From the NCBI GenBank assembly GCA_034336665.1, contig JAPFBE010000003.1, forward strand, positions 59,253,352-59,317,351: a stretch of DNA of 64,000 nt. The letters are read 5' to 3'. Source of the DNA: Luscinia megarhynchos. Lineage: Eukaryota; Chordata; Aves; Passeriformes; Turdidae. The position numbers and the translations under genes were made by a program. Of this stretch, positions 13,510 to 25,460 are shown piece by piece; position 1 is the stretch's first letter; each line of letters opens with the position of its first letter. The notes under the pieces are model-generated. The model did not search any database, was not told the origin of the DNA, and saw nothing but the letters and a program-made list of their open reading frames with translations.

Positions 13510-14435
13510 CCATGTAAGACCTAGCATTTGCACATATTCCATAAACATACCCCATCCTTTACTTTAATATACTATAAAATACATTGTGTGCTAAATAAGA
13601 CATTGTTCTTCTGTGCTATAAGAAATTCTGATGTACAAAGTCTGTTTAACCACTCCAAATCAAGCCAAACCTATTGATCAGAATTTCAGCTCATAATACA
13701 TTTCATGTTACAACTTTTAAAAAGTTTTAAAATTCTCTACCTTAAAATAGAAAAGAAATATTTCAAGTGGAAATGTGCAACTTCTTAATTTGCAAAAGCA
13801 CACTTGGGTTATTTCACTGAAAAAATGCTTAAAACAATTATATTTCAAACAGAACCAGTTTTAATTCTCAGTTTTTGACAAGATTTTTAAAAGTCTCAAT
13901 TTTAATAACTTCACAAATAAAATCTCCTGGGGCAAAGGTATTGCAAAAGCACGCTGTGCAGAAGACATGCATCTACTAAGATGCAAATTATTAGAAACAG
14001 CAAGAAGAGATGCTTACATTTATATGGAAAAGCAGACCTATCAGTGGTAATAATTACATTTATTAGACTTGATCTTATTTTCAGTGTGAAAGCAGGCATA
14101 TTTTAATATTCCAAACAACCACAGAATATTTGCATTTGTTTTGTTCATTAAAAAGAGAGGAAAACACTGCAAATAAATCTTATTTATGGATACAAATACC
14201 TCAGCTCATAAAATCATTACTCTCAGCACATGTTTTCTACTGGGTATTATAAACCAAATGTATAAAATGCATGGTTCCAGAGAGAAGTATATGGTTTTGC
14301 AGTTCACTGAATCCTCACTTCAGCAACCTTTCCATTCCTCATCTGTGTAAGTAAACAAGAGCAAACCCAGTAGGTTCTGAGAACATTTCTCCTTTATTTA
14401 AGAGTTAGATGAAAACAGCAAACTACATAAAAAGA
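13510..14435. other. Unique AT-rich DNA
   Basis: No coding, RNA or transposon signature seen. Confidence 0.5.
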
Positions 14436-14440
14436 ACAGA

Positions 14441-14760
14441 ATTCATAGAAGCACAGAACAACACAGGCTGGGGAGCATCTTTGGCAGTCACTTGCTGCAA
14501 TGCCCTGCTCTAGGTGAGACCAAGTCAGATCTGGTTGCTCAAGACTGTCAGGTTTGAATATCTCCCAAGTGCAACCTGCTCTAATGCTTGACTACATTGC
14601 TGTGATTTGGTTTTTTGGCTGGGTTTCTTTCCCCCTAATATCAAGAGGGATTTCCCACATTGCAATTTGTGTCCATTCCCTTCTCCTACCACTTTCACCT
14701 TACATGAAACATCTAGTAATAAGCTTCCTTATATTCCCATTAGACAGCTGAAAACAACAT
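14441..14760 (-). mobile_element. CR1 LINE 3'-end fragment
   Basis: Read on the minus strand this ends in the CR1 3' terminus. On the plus strand it begins with a degenerate attcatagaagcacagaa, followed by caagtcagatctggttgctc and ttgaatatctcc, which are standard words of the reversed CR1 3' untranslated region. Further right come cctgctctaatgcttgac and tgtgtccattcc, also in CR1 order. The copy is well diverged, with small indels, 5'-truncated as most CR1 copies are, and carries no coding sequence. Confidence 0.8.
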
Positions 14761-14769
14761 TTAGATCCT

Positions 14770-17700
14770 GAAGATAACTTTTATGTCTTTCCTCAAAACT
14801 CTTCTGTGGCAAAGCTATTGCCAAGGAATGCAGTGCAAAGGACTCAGCTCCACTAATGTGCAGAAGATAACAGCTGAGGATGACAAACACCAAACAGACT
14901 GAGCTGTCTCAGCTCCATCGTGTGTATCACACCCTCTATCAACACTCCAGAAATCTCTAAAGCATTTGTTACAAAGACACAACACTCAGGTGATGTCCCA
15001 AGCAGTGGCCAAGCCAGCTGACAGATTACCATCTACTTCAAAGGGCTTTTGATCAAGTCCTTGCTTTACATGTGTACTTGAATGAACAGTAAGAAAGTCA
15101 GCAGGAGGGGAAAGATTAGGTATATATATATATTAGATATATCACAGAGCTGTTTAGTTCAGGTATCTGTGCTTTCTGTTTAAAGATTTTTTCATAATTG
15201 GAATTTAAGCATCTCAGCCCTTATGATATCAGATATTATATACTGATGTCTTCAGAAATAAGTATCTAAATGTCCTGGTACATAATTTGGTTTAAGATTA
15301 AATGGTACATTATATCTATCTGTTCTACAGCAGGAGTGGAAATCTTTAGATTTAATTTGCCAAGTATTTTGTTCTTTCCTGGTTACTGCACCCAGTGACC
15401 AAAGTACAGTGTGTACAAATAGCTGGTAAGTGGGAGAGAGCACATTGTCACATTGCTGGCAAAGCACTCATCATTGAATTCTTATTAAAGTTCTAATGTT
15501 TAGATACATCTTAACTTTCAGCTTTCAGCACTGGAATTCATCTATATCTTTGTGTACCTTTATTCTCTGACATTTCATGATTTCCCTTGAGACTATAAGG
15601 AAAAAGAAGCTGTTTATACACACATCAGATCCAGAAATTGATTCACTTTCCAAACAGAAACGTGAACTAATAGGATGGTGAGATTGTGAATCATATATTC
15701 TGGGCTTTAAGGCAAGCTAAAAGTCATAAAATGAAGGTCCCTGGAGACACTGAAACCCAGCAGAGCATATTAGAGTATATTTTCTGAATAATTTGGGGGT
15801 TTTTTTGTCAAATGGAATACATATTTTGAGTCAAACTTAGAATAATACGATTATTTCTGTCATCATCACATACCAATTTGACTGCATTTTAAAGTCAGCT
15901 ACCAAATAGAGAATTTGCAAGTGTTCCTTCAAAAACAACACAAAGCTTCCCACCATTAAGCCAGCTCCAACCTTCCCTGTTCCCATTCCTCTCAAGCAAG
16001 AAGTGCATTCACTAGCTATTAGATATGAAGTGGTTCTAAGTCATTAGTATTTCACATTTTCAAGGATCTTATTTTTTCCCCTGTGTTTTTGAGGGCAGCC
16101 TGCCAGCAACATTTGCTGTATGTGACAGACATCTGCAAGAAATGCGAACCCATACAAAATTCCAGCTTTCAGACAGCTCAAGCTAAATTACTAACTTGAA
16201 GTTTCAATATAAGCTTGCTGCTGTAGGCAGCAAAGACTCAGCACAAATAAAGGCAGTCCTCTGTCCTACAGATCATACTAGACACAACTAAAGCAAGCTG
16301 CTGTTCCTGAAAGGGGAAGTTCTCATCTGCTGATTTCTCTATTTCTTTTACTAATTATTCCTTGAGTTTGTTGCACCTTCTGCAATACTGATGGAGTGAA
16401 ATTTTGACTAGTAATAGCATTTGAAAATCTCCTGAAAAAAGGAGGAGGGTCTTCTGTTCTTTGATACATTTAGACAGAACGAGGGATTAAAAAGTGGATT
16501 TATTTGAATTTTAGGGAACAGAGGGTCTGGTGCTTTAGACATGGAGGTGATGACAGAAAAGGTGCTTTGTGCTCTCTAGTACTCTCTCTGGACTATGTGG
16601 ATGAGAAGATCTCATAAATAGCCATATCAAAAGGGAGATAACACCCTGAAAGTAAGATAGAAAAGTCTTTATTTGATTTCTCAGGAGGAGAGCTTCCAGC
16701 CAGAGAGGAAGTTTGCAGAAGGCTGAGAGATGTAATTATAGTACTGGCATCTTTAGTTGGCTTGAAATGACAGACATACTCTTAGCCCTCTAAAAGTTCA
16801 TAAGACCTTTCTTAGTTAAGGCCCTGTGAGCTTGAAATTATTTTGAAACAAGTGCCTTTATGGCAAAGCTGACCTGGGAACTTGCCTGTAACAGACTCTC
16901 TGTTCTTTGTGTAGACAGAAATTAAAAGATGACACTCCAAGAGCAAACCAAGGCAAGTCAAGGAAGGGATTACACTCAGAAAGATTGCTTACCTGAGACA
17001 GAACACAAACCAGGAACATGGCACTGGATGATGCAAGACAAACCAAGCAAGAAGAAATAAATTTGTGGGTTAAAACTGCAGAGATAAAGCAGATGCTTCA
17101 CAAACAAATGAGGTTACTGATGCTGGAGGTATGGAGGGAGGTTCCCATGTCTTGTGGGAGTTCGGCTGAAAGATGGAGTGGGAGGAGGAGAAATCCCAAA
17201 TGAGATGTGAGAATGATGAGAGAAGGACATAAATGCAAAAGCAAAGGGAGAAGAAAAGGTCAATAACACTGAAGTAAAATTAAAGTGAAGTGCTTCTGAA
17301 TATTCTTACAGTTATTATATAAATTACATACTCTATCCACCACTTAGCTGTTTAAAGAAGAATTGTATTATTGAAATCAATATAAAACTGTCAAGGTGCT
17401 CCACACAAACACAGGCTTGGGTAATGTACCTGCCCTGCAACATTTACCATCCATCTGAACTTGGTAAATCTCATCCATTTAGTCATAAATAACTGCCCAA
17501 AACCTCTGCCAGATCGGCACTATTTCCAAATTTCAGCTATATTTACACATCCACAGTTAGCAGCTGACAAGTCACATATGAGGGAAATTGCCTCCCTCTA
17601 AAAAAGAGCTGCTGTCAGAGCTGCTCTGTTCCACATGGAAATAATTCAAAGGAGTTGTCATGAAAGAGCAGCAATACCCAGAACAGTTACCACAACAGAC

Positions 17701-17900
17701 ATTTTTATTCAACACCTATTGCAATATTTTTGCACTACTTTTGTTCAACTTCTGAGTTAAGTACCAAACTTTTCTTATTCTTTTTAAACTCCTAGTAACT
17801 TCATGAAGCTAGCAGAAAGAAAAAAAAATTGAAAGGTCCTGGCAATATTTTTAAAGCAAAACTTCAAACACAGGCAGGTAGACATTGCCCAGAGATGAGC
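14770..17900. other. Unique noncoding DNA with a short TA repeat
   Basis: No gene or clear transposon is visible. A short alternating TA run sits at about 15119-15142. The remainder is AT-rich single-copy-looking sequence. Confidence 0.5.
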
Positions 17901-18137
17901 CCTGAGTACTTTATTTGCTCTTGATAAGCACTGTCAATGCTTGGAAAGGTGGGGATGAGATAAGCAGTCTCACCCTATGTCTTGGTGCTGCAAATCTGGT
18001 GGAGAAGGGAAGGAAACTCCTTACACTTCAGAAGCTGCCATCATCACACCTAATTCTGGCAACAACTGCAGTGTCTCCTCTGGGAGCACCCTCTGTATTT
18101 TCTCTCTCTAAATCTTTTTTTCCTTTTCTTCCTTCAG

Positions 18138-18304
18138 AACACCAAGAAGGTGAGGAGGCATCACTGGAGATGAATGGGGAGGGCAGACTGCCTTTTATGA
18201 GCTGGAGTGATAATATGATGCTGGAAAGTGACAATTTTGCAGGCTCCATGAAATGTGAGCTCAGAGACTCGTATCCCAAAGAAAGGAGGATGAAGATTTT
18301 CTAG
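18138..18304 (+). other. Possible terminal exon (weak)
   Basis: A strong pyrimidine tract (about 18104-18135, mostly T and C) ends in CAG at 18135-18137, which fits a 3' splice acceptor. The frame that follows is open to a TAG at 18302-18304 and is rich in Glu, Met and Ser (it includes MNGEGRLPFMSWSDN). I recognise no family. There is no matching upstream exon or donor in the window that I can tie to it, and no clear polyadenylation signal. It could be chance or part of a noncoding transcript. Confidence 0.12.
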
Positions 18305-18325
18305 AGGGAAAAGAGTACTCACTAA

Positions 18326-18515
18326 TCACAGAATGGCTTGGATTGGAAGGTACCTTAAAGAAGATCTACTTACAGCCTTGCTGCCACAGGCAGTAACGCC
18401 TTTCCCAGGTTGCTCAAGCCCCATCCAACCTGGCCTTGAACACTTCCTGGGATGGGGAATACACAGCTTCTTTGGGCAACCTGTTCCAGTGCTTGCTACA
18501 GCCTCCTGCACCTTC
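18326..18515 (-). mobile_element. CR1 LINE 3'-end fragment
   Basis: The plus strand reads atcacagaatggcttggatt, then gttgctcaagccccatccaa, cctggccttgaacacttcc and caacctgttccagtgcttgc. These are the usual reversed words of the avian CR1 3' region, so the element lies on the minus strand with its 3' end at 18326. About 190 bp are retained, with similarity fading near 18515. It is better preserved than the copy at 14441 and is noncoding. Confidence 0.88.
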
Positions 18516-18519
18516 CCTC

Positions 18520-21500
18520 CAGCCCCACTGTCTCTGCAGAGCTCCCCATTCCTTTTCCCCAGCTATTTGTAGAGAATTGATGGGGCAAGGTAACTTTCTC
18601 CATACACAGCTGACCTCTTGTCTAAGACATCTCCAGCAGCTCAGCTATTATCTCAAACCCCTTTCCCTTATTCTCTGCATCCTAAGCTCACCCTGCTACT
18701 GCAGAGCCTCAGGCTCTGTCTAAAGAGGAAGAAAACCTTTCACTGGTCCCTCACAGCGTTGAGCATCTGAATGGCACGTGTCCCTCTTGTGACACGTGTC
18801 ACCTCTTCAGCTGGGCAGAACCACAAGAAGGCAACTTGCTCCCACATCCAGCTTTCAAGCCCTTGCAGTGACATGCCACTGGGCACGGGGGATACTAAAA
18901 TATAGTTGCACCACTCAAAATGGCACCTTATTTTTTCAGTGTAAATCCTAAATGGATATTTCCATACTATTGCTTTGAAAATAATTTAAGTAACTGCTTC
19001 ATTCCCTAACCTAAGAAAAGGGAATACTGTAAATGTCACAGCAATTTCAGTTACTTACAAAAACATTCCTAGAGATTTTAGTATCACCTCCTATATGTGA
19101 GCATTATTGCCCTAAGTAAGTGAATCCATAAAGAACAGGTTTTATTGTAAGGTAATATTCACCTTGGTGAAATAATCAGTATTCCTGAAATCTCTGGTTT
19201 GGTTGACATAGACACTTGTTCCAGACAAACTTAAGATAAAAAGATGATATGCAGCATTGAAGACAACTTGTGAATTTAGGATACTAGTGAATTTTGGATC
19301 CACTGTAAACATTACAATGAAATGAAATATAATACTTCCTTATGTGCCAAATACTCTGTCTGGTTTTGTTTGGTTCACATAACAACCCAAAATTCAGGTA
19401 TCCATTCTTTTTCAAAGCAGCAACTCACAATTTCAGATAGCACGCATGAATAACTGATGTTATGCCTATATATATACATAGACATGCCAGCCTTTGGACT
19501 GTGCTGCACCACAAGTTATCACAGCTGGAAAACAGGCTGGATAAACTTGAAAAGAAAATATGGACAGAAATCCTGCTTTGCTGAACAGCATGCCCAGTAA
19601 TGATCTCAGCTCTTAACATGATGACAGAATTCCCAGGATCTGCAAAATTCCCACCCCGCTGTATCAAAGTGGGTTTCCTTTTCCCTCTTACAAATTTTTA
19701 GACTTGGGGCCATCACTCATTGGGTTTGAGGACTTGCAGTTCATCTTCTTGTTATACAGACAGTCAGGGTGAGAGAAAAGATGGGTGACAAGCTTGGTTA
19801 ATTTATCCTAGGCTGGCACCCTCCTTCTGCAAAGCATCCAGTGCCTGCCTTGGCTCACTCTCACAGGTTTCCTAAGCCGTGATAGAATGATATGGACATA
19901 ATCCTTGGCATTTTGTCACTGCTGTCCAAAATGTTCTCAGCAGCAACAGTGAGTATTGTCCAACATAATCAGACATTGAGTAATGTGAAGCTAAAATAAG
20001 ACAGAGGGACCAAGCAATAATAGCCAAGACTCCCCTCCACAAATGGATCCAGTCCACGAACCAAACCAGATGTACAAAATGCTCTCACAACCAGCACCAT
20101 GCATTAAATTCACATCCTCCTACCCCAGGGCTCTGCTGTGTGTTTGGCAGTCTCTCCCCAAATTTAGCTCCCTTGTTCATTTTCTCCTTCAAATGACTGC
20201 TAATAATGAGAAGCAAATATGCCCACAGTTTGGGGACAGGAGTGACTTTCAGAAGGAAAAGTGTATATTTTAAAATCTATTTAATGTTCTAAAATAGGCA
20301 TTTCTCTGGCTGTCTTGTTCTGATCCCACTTTACTCTTGGCCAAGAAGTAAGCCAAGTAACACTCTTCATAGGTTGCAATTAAAAAAAAAAATACCCAGA
20401 AAGCATTGTGGTACCTGGATAAACAGCCATTAATTATTTAGCTGTACATGCCAGTACCAGTCCATCTGATTCTGAAGCAGAGCCTGGGCACATTTTCCAT
20501 GAATGTTCGAGATGGGAAGCACACAGTATTTTTACAGAAGGGTGATGAGTACAAGTGCCTTAAATGTCAATATGGAAGGCTACACCAAAATCTTTGTCAA
20601 GCTTTCAACATAGATCTGTTCCATAGCAAGAAAGTTTGATCCAGGTATTTTGGAGGGTAATAGATAAATGCTGTGCATTACCCTACAAGACACCAACCAC
20701 TAAAAAATCATAGCACAGCTCTATCCAAGATAGCTGTCCTCATTGCAAAGTGAACATGGTGACAAAACCCAAGGCAAAGTCTGAAATTCCACTTGTTTGC
20801 ATGTGGAAAATAGGAATAAACTACACACTCAAGCTCATACCTGCCCACCACGAGATAAGCTGTGAGACAGGGGATGTTCACATCACTCAAGCCACCACTT
20901 CATCTTCTGTAGCACCATGTCCCTCGATTTTTTTTCAGAGACCAAGCACAGGCATAAAGCTACTGACCTAGTCCTATCAAAGTTGACCATTCTTTTCAGA
21001 ACAGCATAGAAAAGAAAATAATACAAGAAGTCAACAAGCATCTGCTTTTGAAACCTTTATCACACTTTCTGGGGATTTTCCTCATACCCCAAGCCCATGA
21101 CTTTTGTATCAGGGACTGCTGCACCCACTGAAGTTGTACAGCTGCACTACAAAGCACCTCTGGTTTCTGTGAATTCGAGAACAGCAAGCAAGAAAATAGC
21201 TACATGTGGTTACCATTTTGTATCTTTATCCATTTTTCGCCTTTATTATCTGCACAACATCTTTGTTGGAACTTCTTGATATTCATTTTAAGTCTAGCAA
21301 GTATGATAAAGTAGCTGAGATAAGTTGCCTCGCTCACTTAGACATTACGTCACCATACCCTCTCCAGAAAGGATAAAATATTTATGATGATTAATACAAA
21401 AGACATTACAGAGAGAGCATTTCAGGAATATCAGAACAGATTAAAATGTAAAACAATAACATACATAATAGCTTTCTCTACTTTGGGATCTGGAGGGCTG

Positions 21501-21740
21501 TACTGAGGGTCTTTTACCACTTCAGAAATAACATTAAAAGACATTCTTGTACAATTTGTATTTAGGTCTGGTGTGAAAGTCAAATGAAAAGCATGCTAAA
21601 TTCAGATTATAGTCTTTTTAAACTCACCACGGGCAGGGAAAGTTGATGCCATGTTTAATATCAGCAGGCACCACCTTGTGTAACCTGAAGCCTTGCTTAT
21701 TTCACTGATGTAATGAGAAGCAATAACCCTTTGGGAATGA
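18520..21740. other. Unique noncoding DNA
   Basis: No gene or further transposon is identified. Two CACGTG E-boxes lie at 18775-18780 and 18793-18798, the second inside the palindrome GACACGTGTC. A short TA run is at 19467-19478 and an A10 run lies near 20381. Confidence 0.5.
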
Positions 21741-21749
21741 TCAGCAGCC

Positions 21750-22080
21750 ACTTTAGTCCTGCTTGCTCAATGCCAGCTGAATGTGGTGCAGATCAGCTGC
21801 AGTGTGGGATGGAGCTGTGAGCTGCCCTGCTGGACCCTCTTCCCCCAGCTCAGCAGCTGATGTGCTCAGGCTGTTCCTCACTCCCTGCCCACACTGTGCT
21901 GTAGCTGTGCTGTGCCTGGCCCCGTGTCCTCCTGCTCCCAGCCCTGGCCAGGAAGGCTACTGCTCCTGCTCCTGCTCCTGCCACCCTCACAGCTTCCCTG
22001 GCCCTGAGAAGCAGCCCTGACACAGGGACGTGTGGAGACATCCTGTATGTCCCATATTATCCCATATACCCATAATTTCT
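21750..22080. other. GC-rich segment of unknown nature
   Basis: About 300 bp are clearly more GC-rich than the surroundings, with CTGCTCC triplet-like stuttering near 21961-21981. CpG is not notably enriched, so this does not look like a CpG-island promoter. It could be a retrotransposon or LTR remnant I do not recognise. Overlapping open frames on both strands follow from the composition. Confidence 0.4.
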
Positions 22081-22107
22081 TAGAAAGGTGCTCTACTCTT
22101 TTTTTAA

Positions 22108-22200
22108 TAGAATCAAAGAATCATGTGGGCTGGAAAAGACCTTCAAGATTACTGACTTCCACCATTAAACCAAGCACTGCCACCTTGATAAAGGCCAGAG
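22108..22200 (-). mobile_element. CR1 LINE 3'-terminal fragment
   Basis: The plus strand starts with aatagaatcaaagaatcatg and continues with ggctggaaaagaccttcaag, the reversed CR1 3' terminus, then caccattaaaccaagcactg. Only about 90 bp are retained. It sits directly upstream of an oppositely oriented CR1 fragment of a different type. Confidence 0.85.
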
Positions 22201-22250
22201 CTTTATCAGCCTGACACTTCCTGTTAGACTGGCACTTCTTGTAAGTCTGA

Positions 22251-22612
22251 ATTGTTCAGCCTGGAGGAGACTGTGGGGAGCCCTCACAGTAGTCTTCAAT
22301 CTCATTGTGAGGGGAGAGGAGGGGCAGCACTGATCTCTGCTCTGGGGTGACAGTGACAGCAGCCCCAGGGAATGGTTGGTCAGGGCAGGTTTGGGTTGGG
22401 TATCAGGAAAAGGTTCTTCAGCCAGAGGGTGTTTGGGCACTGGAACAGCTCCCCAGGGCAGTGGTCACAGCACCAGCCTGGCAGAGACCAAGCAGCATTT
22501 GGGCAATGCTCTCAGACACAGGGTGTGACACTTGGGAATGTCCTGTGCAGGGCCAGGAGTTGGACTCAATGATCCTTGCTGGTGCCTCCCAACTCAGAAG
22601 ATTCTATGAAAA
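22251..22612 (+). mobile_element. CR1 LINE 3'-end fragment
   Basis: Canonical CR1 words appear in order on the plus strand: attgttcagcctggagga at the left, gggtatcaggaaaaggttct and gcactggaacagctcccc in the middle, then gttggactcaatgatccttg and a terminal attctatga. About 360 bp of the 3' untranslated region are present, 5'-truncated, with moderate divergence. The gap to the minus-strand fragment on its left is only about 50 bp. Confidence 0.92.
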
Positions 22613-22619
22613 ATACAGA

Positions 22620-23185
22620 ATCTCTTGAATTGAGTGGTTTCACACACTGACCACAATCCAGTGAAACCTTTGGTTTCCCTGGGCTGTCTGAGCAATAGAC
22701 TGGCTGCAGCTGTGGCTGTAGGATGGAGAAGTGTTTGCTGGACAGAAACAGCTGAATCTTCCCACAGCCCATCCTGGTGCGGTGGAGGGAGGCATTCAGA
22801 GGCTGGAATGCTTTTGAAAGTAAGAAAAGCTTTTGTGCAAGAAAAGCAGGGTGATACCTGCTCCAGACCACAAACAGACTGAAGAAAATGCTGATGAGGG
22901 ATTCCTCAAGCATCTGTTTATACTGTGTAGGAGAGAAATCTGAGTTACCACAGAGGACTTAGTAGCACATGCTGAAGGCTTTGTGCTGCCTTGAAATAAA
23001 TAAAAATATTTTTAAAAATTCTACATAAGGATGTTTTCTGAACTCAGTTAGAACTGCATTTAGCTTGCAGGAATTTTATATTATAGCTAATCTTGAATGA
23101 TAACATAAAATTTACCACAGAACTAAAAATTAGCAGTTGCTTCTTTATGAATGTCACCTTTTGCTCATTATGTTTCTTAATCACA
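22620..23185. other. Unique noncoding DNA
   Basis: No confident feature. Short overlapping open frames on both strands at about 22566-22913 show no domain. Confidence 0.45.
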
Positions 23186-23189
23186 AACA

Positions 23190-24400
23190 GGATAACATGA
23201 AAACAAATATACCTGATGTGCTAAAAGGATTCATTTTGCAATCCTGAGAACAATTAAGAGCAAATTCCGCTGGGAGAAACAGTTTATGTGGAAAAAAGAT
23301 GAAAGCTGGGACCTGTTTAAGAACATTTTATCAGACACTAAAAAAAGCCATTAACAAAGAAAAAGAATGAATACTTGCCTGAATCATCACACTGATCTAG
23401 TGAAGTAAAAATAGATATAAAAAATAATCCACATCAGGGAACATAAGGAAATGGATTGCAATTAATAAACATTAGGTGATTAAGAGAGAAATGAAAGAAG
23501 GAAAAAGAATCAATGTGATATAGACTAAAGGACGTAATCAATTTTCTAAGTATGACAAGCAAAAGAGGAATCTCAGCAATGACATTGGTGCTTTTCTGGA
23601 CAGAAATTATAGTAATGCCAATAAAGATGCAGGAAAGTTAAACTTGCTCAATAAATAGATTGCTTCTGCTTTAGCTGGTAAGGAGAAGCTTCTCTGAAGT
23701 TCACTCTTCCACACTAAGTGTGCCTCTGCCAACTGCACTTCTTTATTCTAGTTTCATGCTGGTTCATTTGGATTTCCAAGTGTTTTGATGGTCAGTGTTT
23801 CCTTTTTTATTGTCTTCTACAGTGCTTCCTTAGATTGAGCTTTTCTGCTCTGTGTCACCATGTGGTAAGTGAACCTGAAATGACTCTACAAAGAAAGAAA
23901 GTCTGTGACACTCTCAGGGGATGCCTGCAATCCCTCCATCACTGTCCTTGACCCACCCCTGCCATGATACATAGGTGCAGCTTACTGAGCTACTTTGATG
24001 TTTCAATTCACACTCAGCTATGATAAATACTTTTTTGCTTGTAAAGTAGCTTGGAAGCATATTAACCAGCAGCTGTATCAGCACTTTTGTATAAAAAGCT
24101 AAATTAGGAGGTTTTCAACCACTAGCATTGATTTTTAATTAATCTTAGACAGACAGAGAAATTCCAGAGCAGTGGAGAAATGCTAAAACTATGTCAGTTT
24201 TGTAAAAGATAAATAAGATGACCAAGATCTAAACAGACATATAAGCCCTTTATCAATCCCAAACAAAAAAACCAGAGTGCTTGCTATCAGATTTCATGCC
24301 ATAAAGCTGTTGTTAATCTTGCCCAAACAAACTTCACTGATGACAGTGTTTTCCTGAACAAGACCACAAAATAAAACCCCTAATGGACTTGGTTGAAGCA
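23190..24400 (+). mobile_element. Ancient, decayed CR1 LINE (ORF2 region)
   Basis: Two segments match the coding middle of old amniote CR1 elements in the correct order and spacing. About 23250-23690 resembles the linker between endonuclease and reverse transcriptase, including a phrase like ggaatctcagcaatgacatt and a following aataaatag. At 24155-24184 the plus strand translates as REIPEQWRNA, the conserved stretch just before the reverse-transcriptase fingers, followed after a few codons by a stop. Downstream words near 24300-24340 fit the next reverse-transcriptase motifs weakly. The interval 23710-24140 is not recognisable. Stops and frameshifts are frequent, so this is a dead copy, much older than the CR1 3' ends elsewhere in the window. 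Confidence 0.6.
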
Positions 24401-25150
24401 AAAAGCATCCTGGAACTTGGAGCAATTTGAAAAAAAATAAAGAGAGAAACAGTCATCAAATTTTTTTAAAATAAATTTTAAAACCCACAGAGTATTAATC
24501 CTTACCAGCTGCCTGGCATGTCCCCCAACTTTACAGGGCTGCTCTCATTTAGACTTAAATCGACAAAAGCAGTAAAGAAGTTAAGCCAAATAATGGCATA
24601 GCAAAAAGAAAAGTACCATTTGATGTATTAGGGTATCTTATAGAACATTATGTTTTTATTTTTAAAACATTTCTGCATCCTCTATAAATTTTTGGGTTGC
24701 CTTTTTCTTTTTCAGATCAAGAAGTAAAATTTAAAAAACACGTGGAAAAAACATGCTCTTTATTCAACATTAAGTCTTCATGAAGTCCAGAGCCTTTAAG
24801 TGTAGATGCAGAAAATGACATTGATGTTCCCTATTGGACTGCTTTTTATATATACTTTGTATATAGTTCATATTCATCTAAGGAGCTAAAGAAATATCAG
24901 AGCAATGAAGGCAAACAGAAATTATAAACTTTCAAAAAGTTTTGAGGTTTCAAATGTTTTGAGGTCCATAATGTCATATTTCTTTGGTGATTTTTTAAAG
25001 AAAAAGTGAAACAATCACTTTGCAAGAAAGGAAACTTCCTAAGGAAAAATATTTATGGGGTGTCACTCACAGTTATAATAAGCTTTTGCAACCTATATGT
25101 AGGTTAAAATAGATTATAATGCAATTAGCTAAGGTATGAATTAACTTTTA
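24400..25150. other. AT-rich unique DNA
   Basis: No gene or repeat is recognised beyond short A and T runs. The tail of the old CR1 to the left may extend a little into this stretch. Confidence 0.45.
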
Positions 25151-25154
25151 GGTT

Positions 25155-25460
25155 CCTATGTCGTTGTACCTTGAAGTGTATTTTCTTTCCCAGAAGAAAT
25201 AATCTGGCTTCTGTTTATCAGTCATTCAAAAAAGGGACTCTCACCACGTCCACAGGCTGTGTTTAGGAAGCATTATTTGCCCTTAAGAGTCACAGATCGC
25301 TAAGCAGATTTACAGGCTTGTACAGAAGTTATCCTGGCTAATCTTTGCTTAAGAGTAAGTTGAGTCTGATACGACAGCTAAGCAGCTTTCAGCATCGTAT
25401 CGAGTTACGCTTCGCTGCTCACAGTGTCTTTGCTTCCTGCTAAATGATCAACCTCAATTC
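25155..25460. promoter_or_regulatory. Candidate regulatory element with repeated motifs and inverted repeat
   Basis: CTTAAGAGT occurs at 25282-25290 and 25348-25356, and GCTAAGCAG at 25299-25307 and 25377-25385, so the same pair of 9-mers occurs twice in the same order. GATACGA at 25368-25374 and TCGTATC at 25395-25401 form a perfect 7-bp inverted repeat around a 20-nt spacer. Five CpGs fall within 25372-25414 although the surroundings are CpG-poor. This suggests constraint or lack of germline methylation and fits an enhancer or other conserved noncoding element. A small structured RNA is less likely because the arms do not pair well beyond 7 bp. Function is inferred only. Confidence 0.25.

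Noticed and set aside
13346..13567. Similar short proteins predicted at two sites (13346-13567 and 52525-52776) as a possible gene family
   Set aside because: The shared peptide comes from the 91-bp identical LTR block; both are LTR sequence without retroviral genes.
21750..22080. CpG-island promoter
   Set aside because: The segment is GC-rich but not CpG-rich, and no transcript or first exon is evident next to it.
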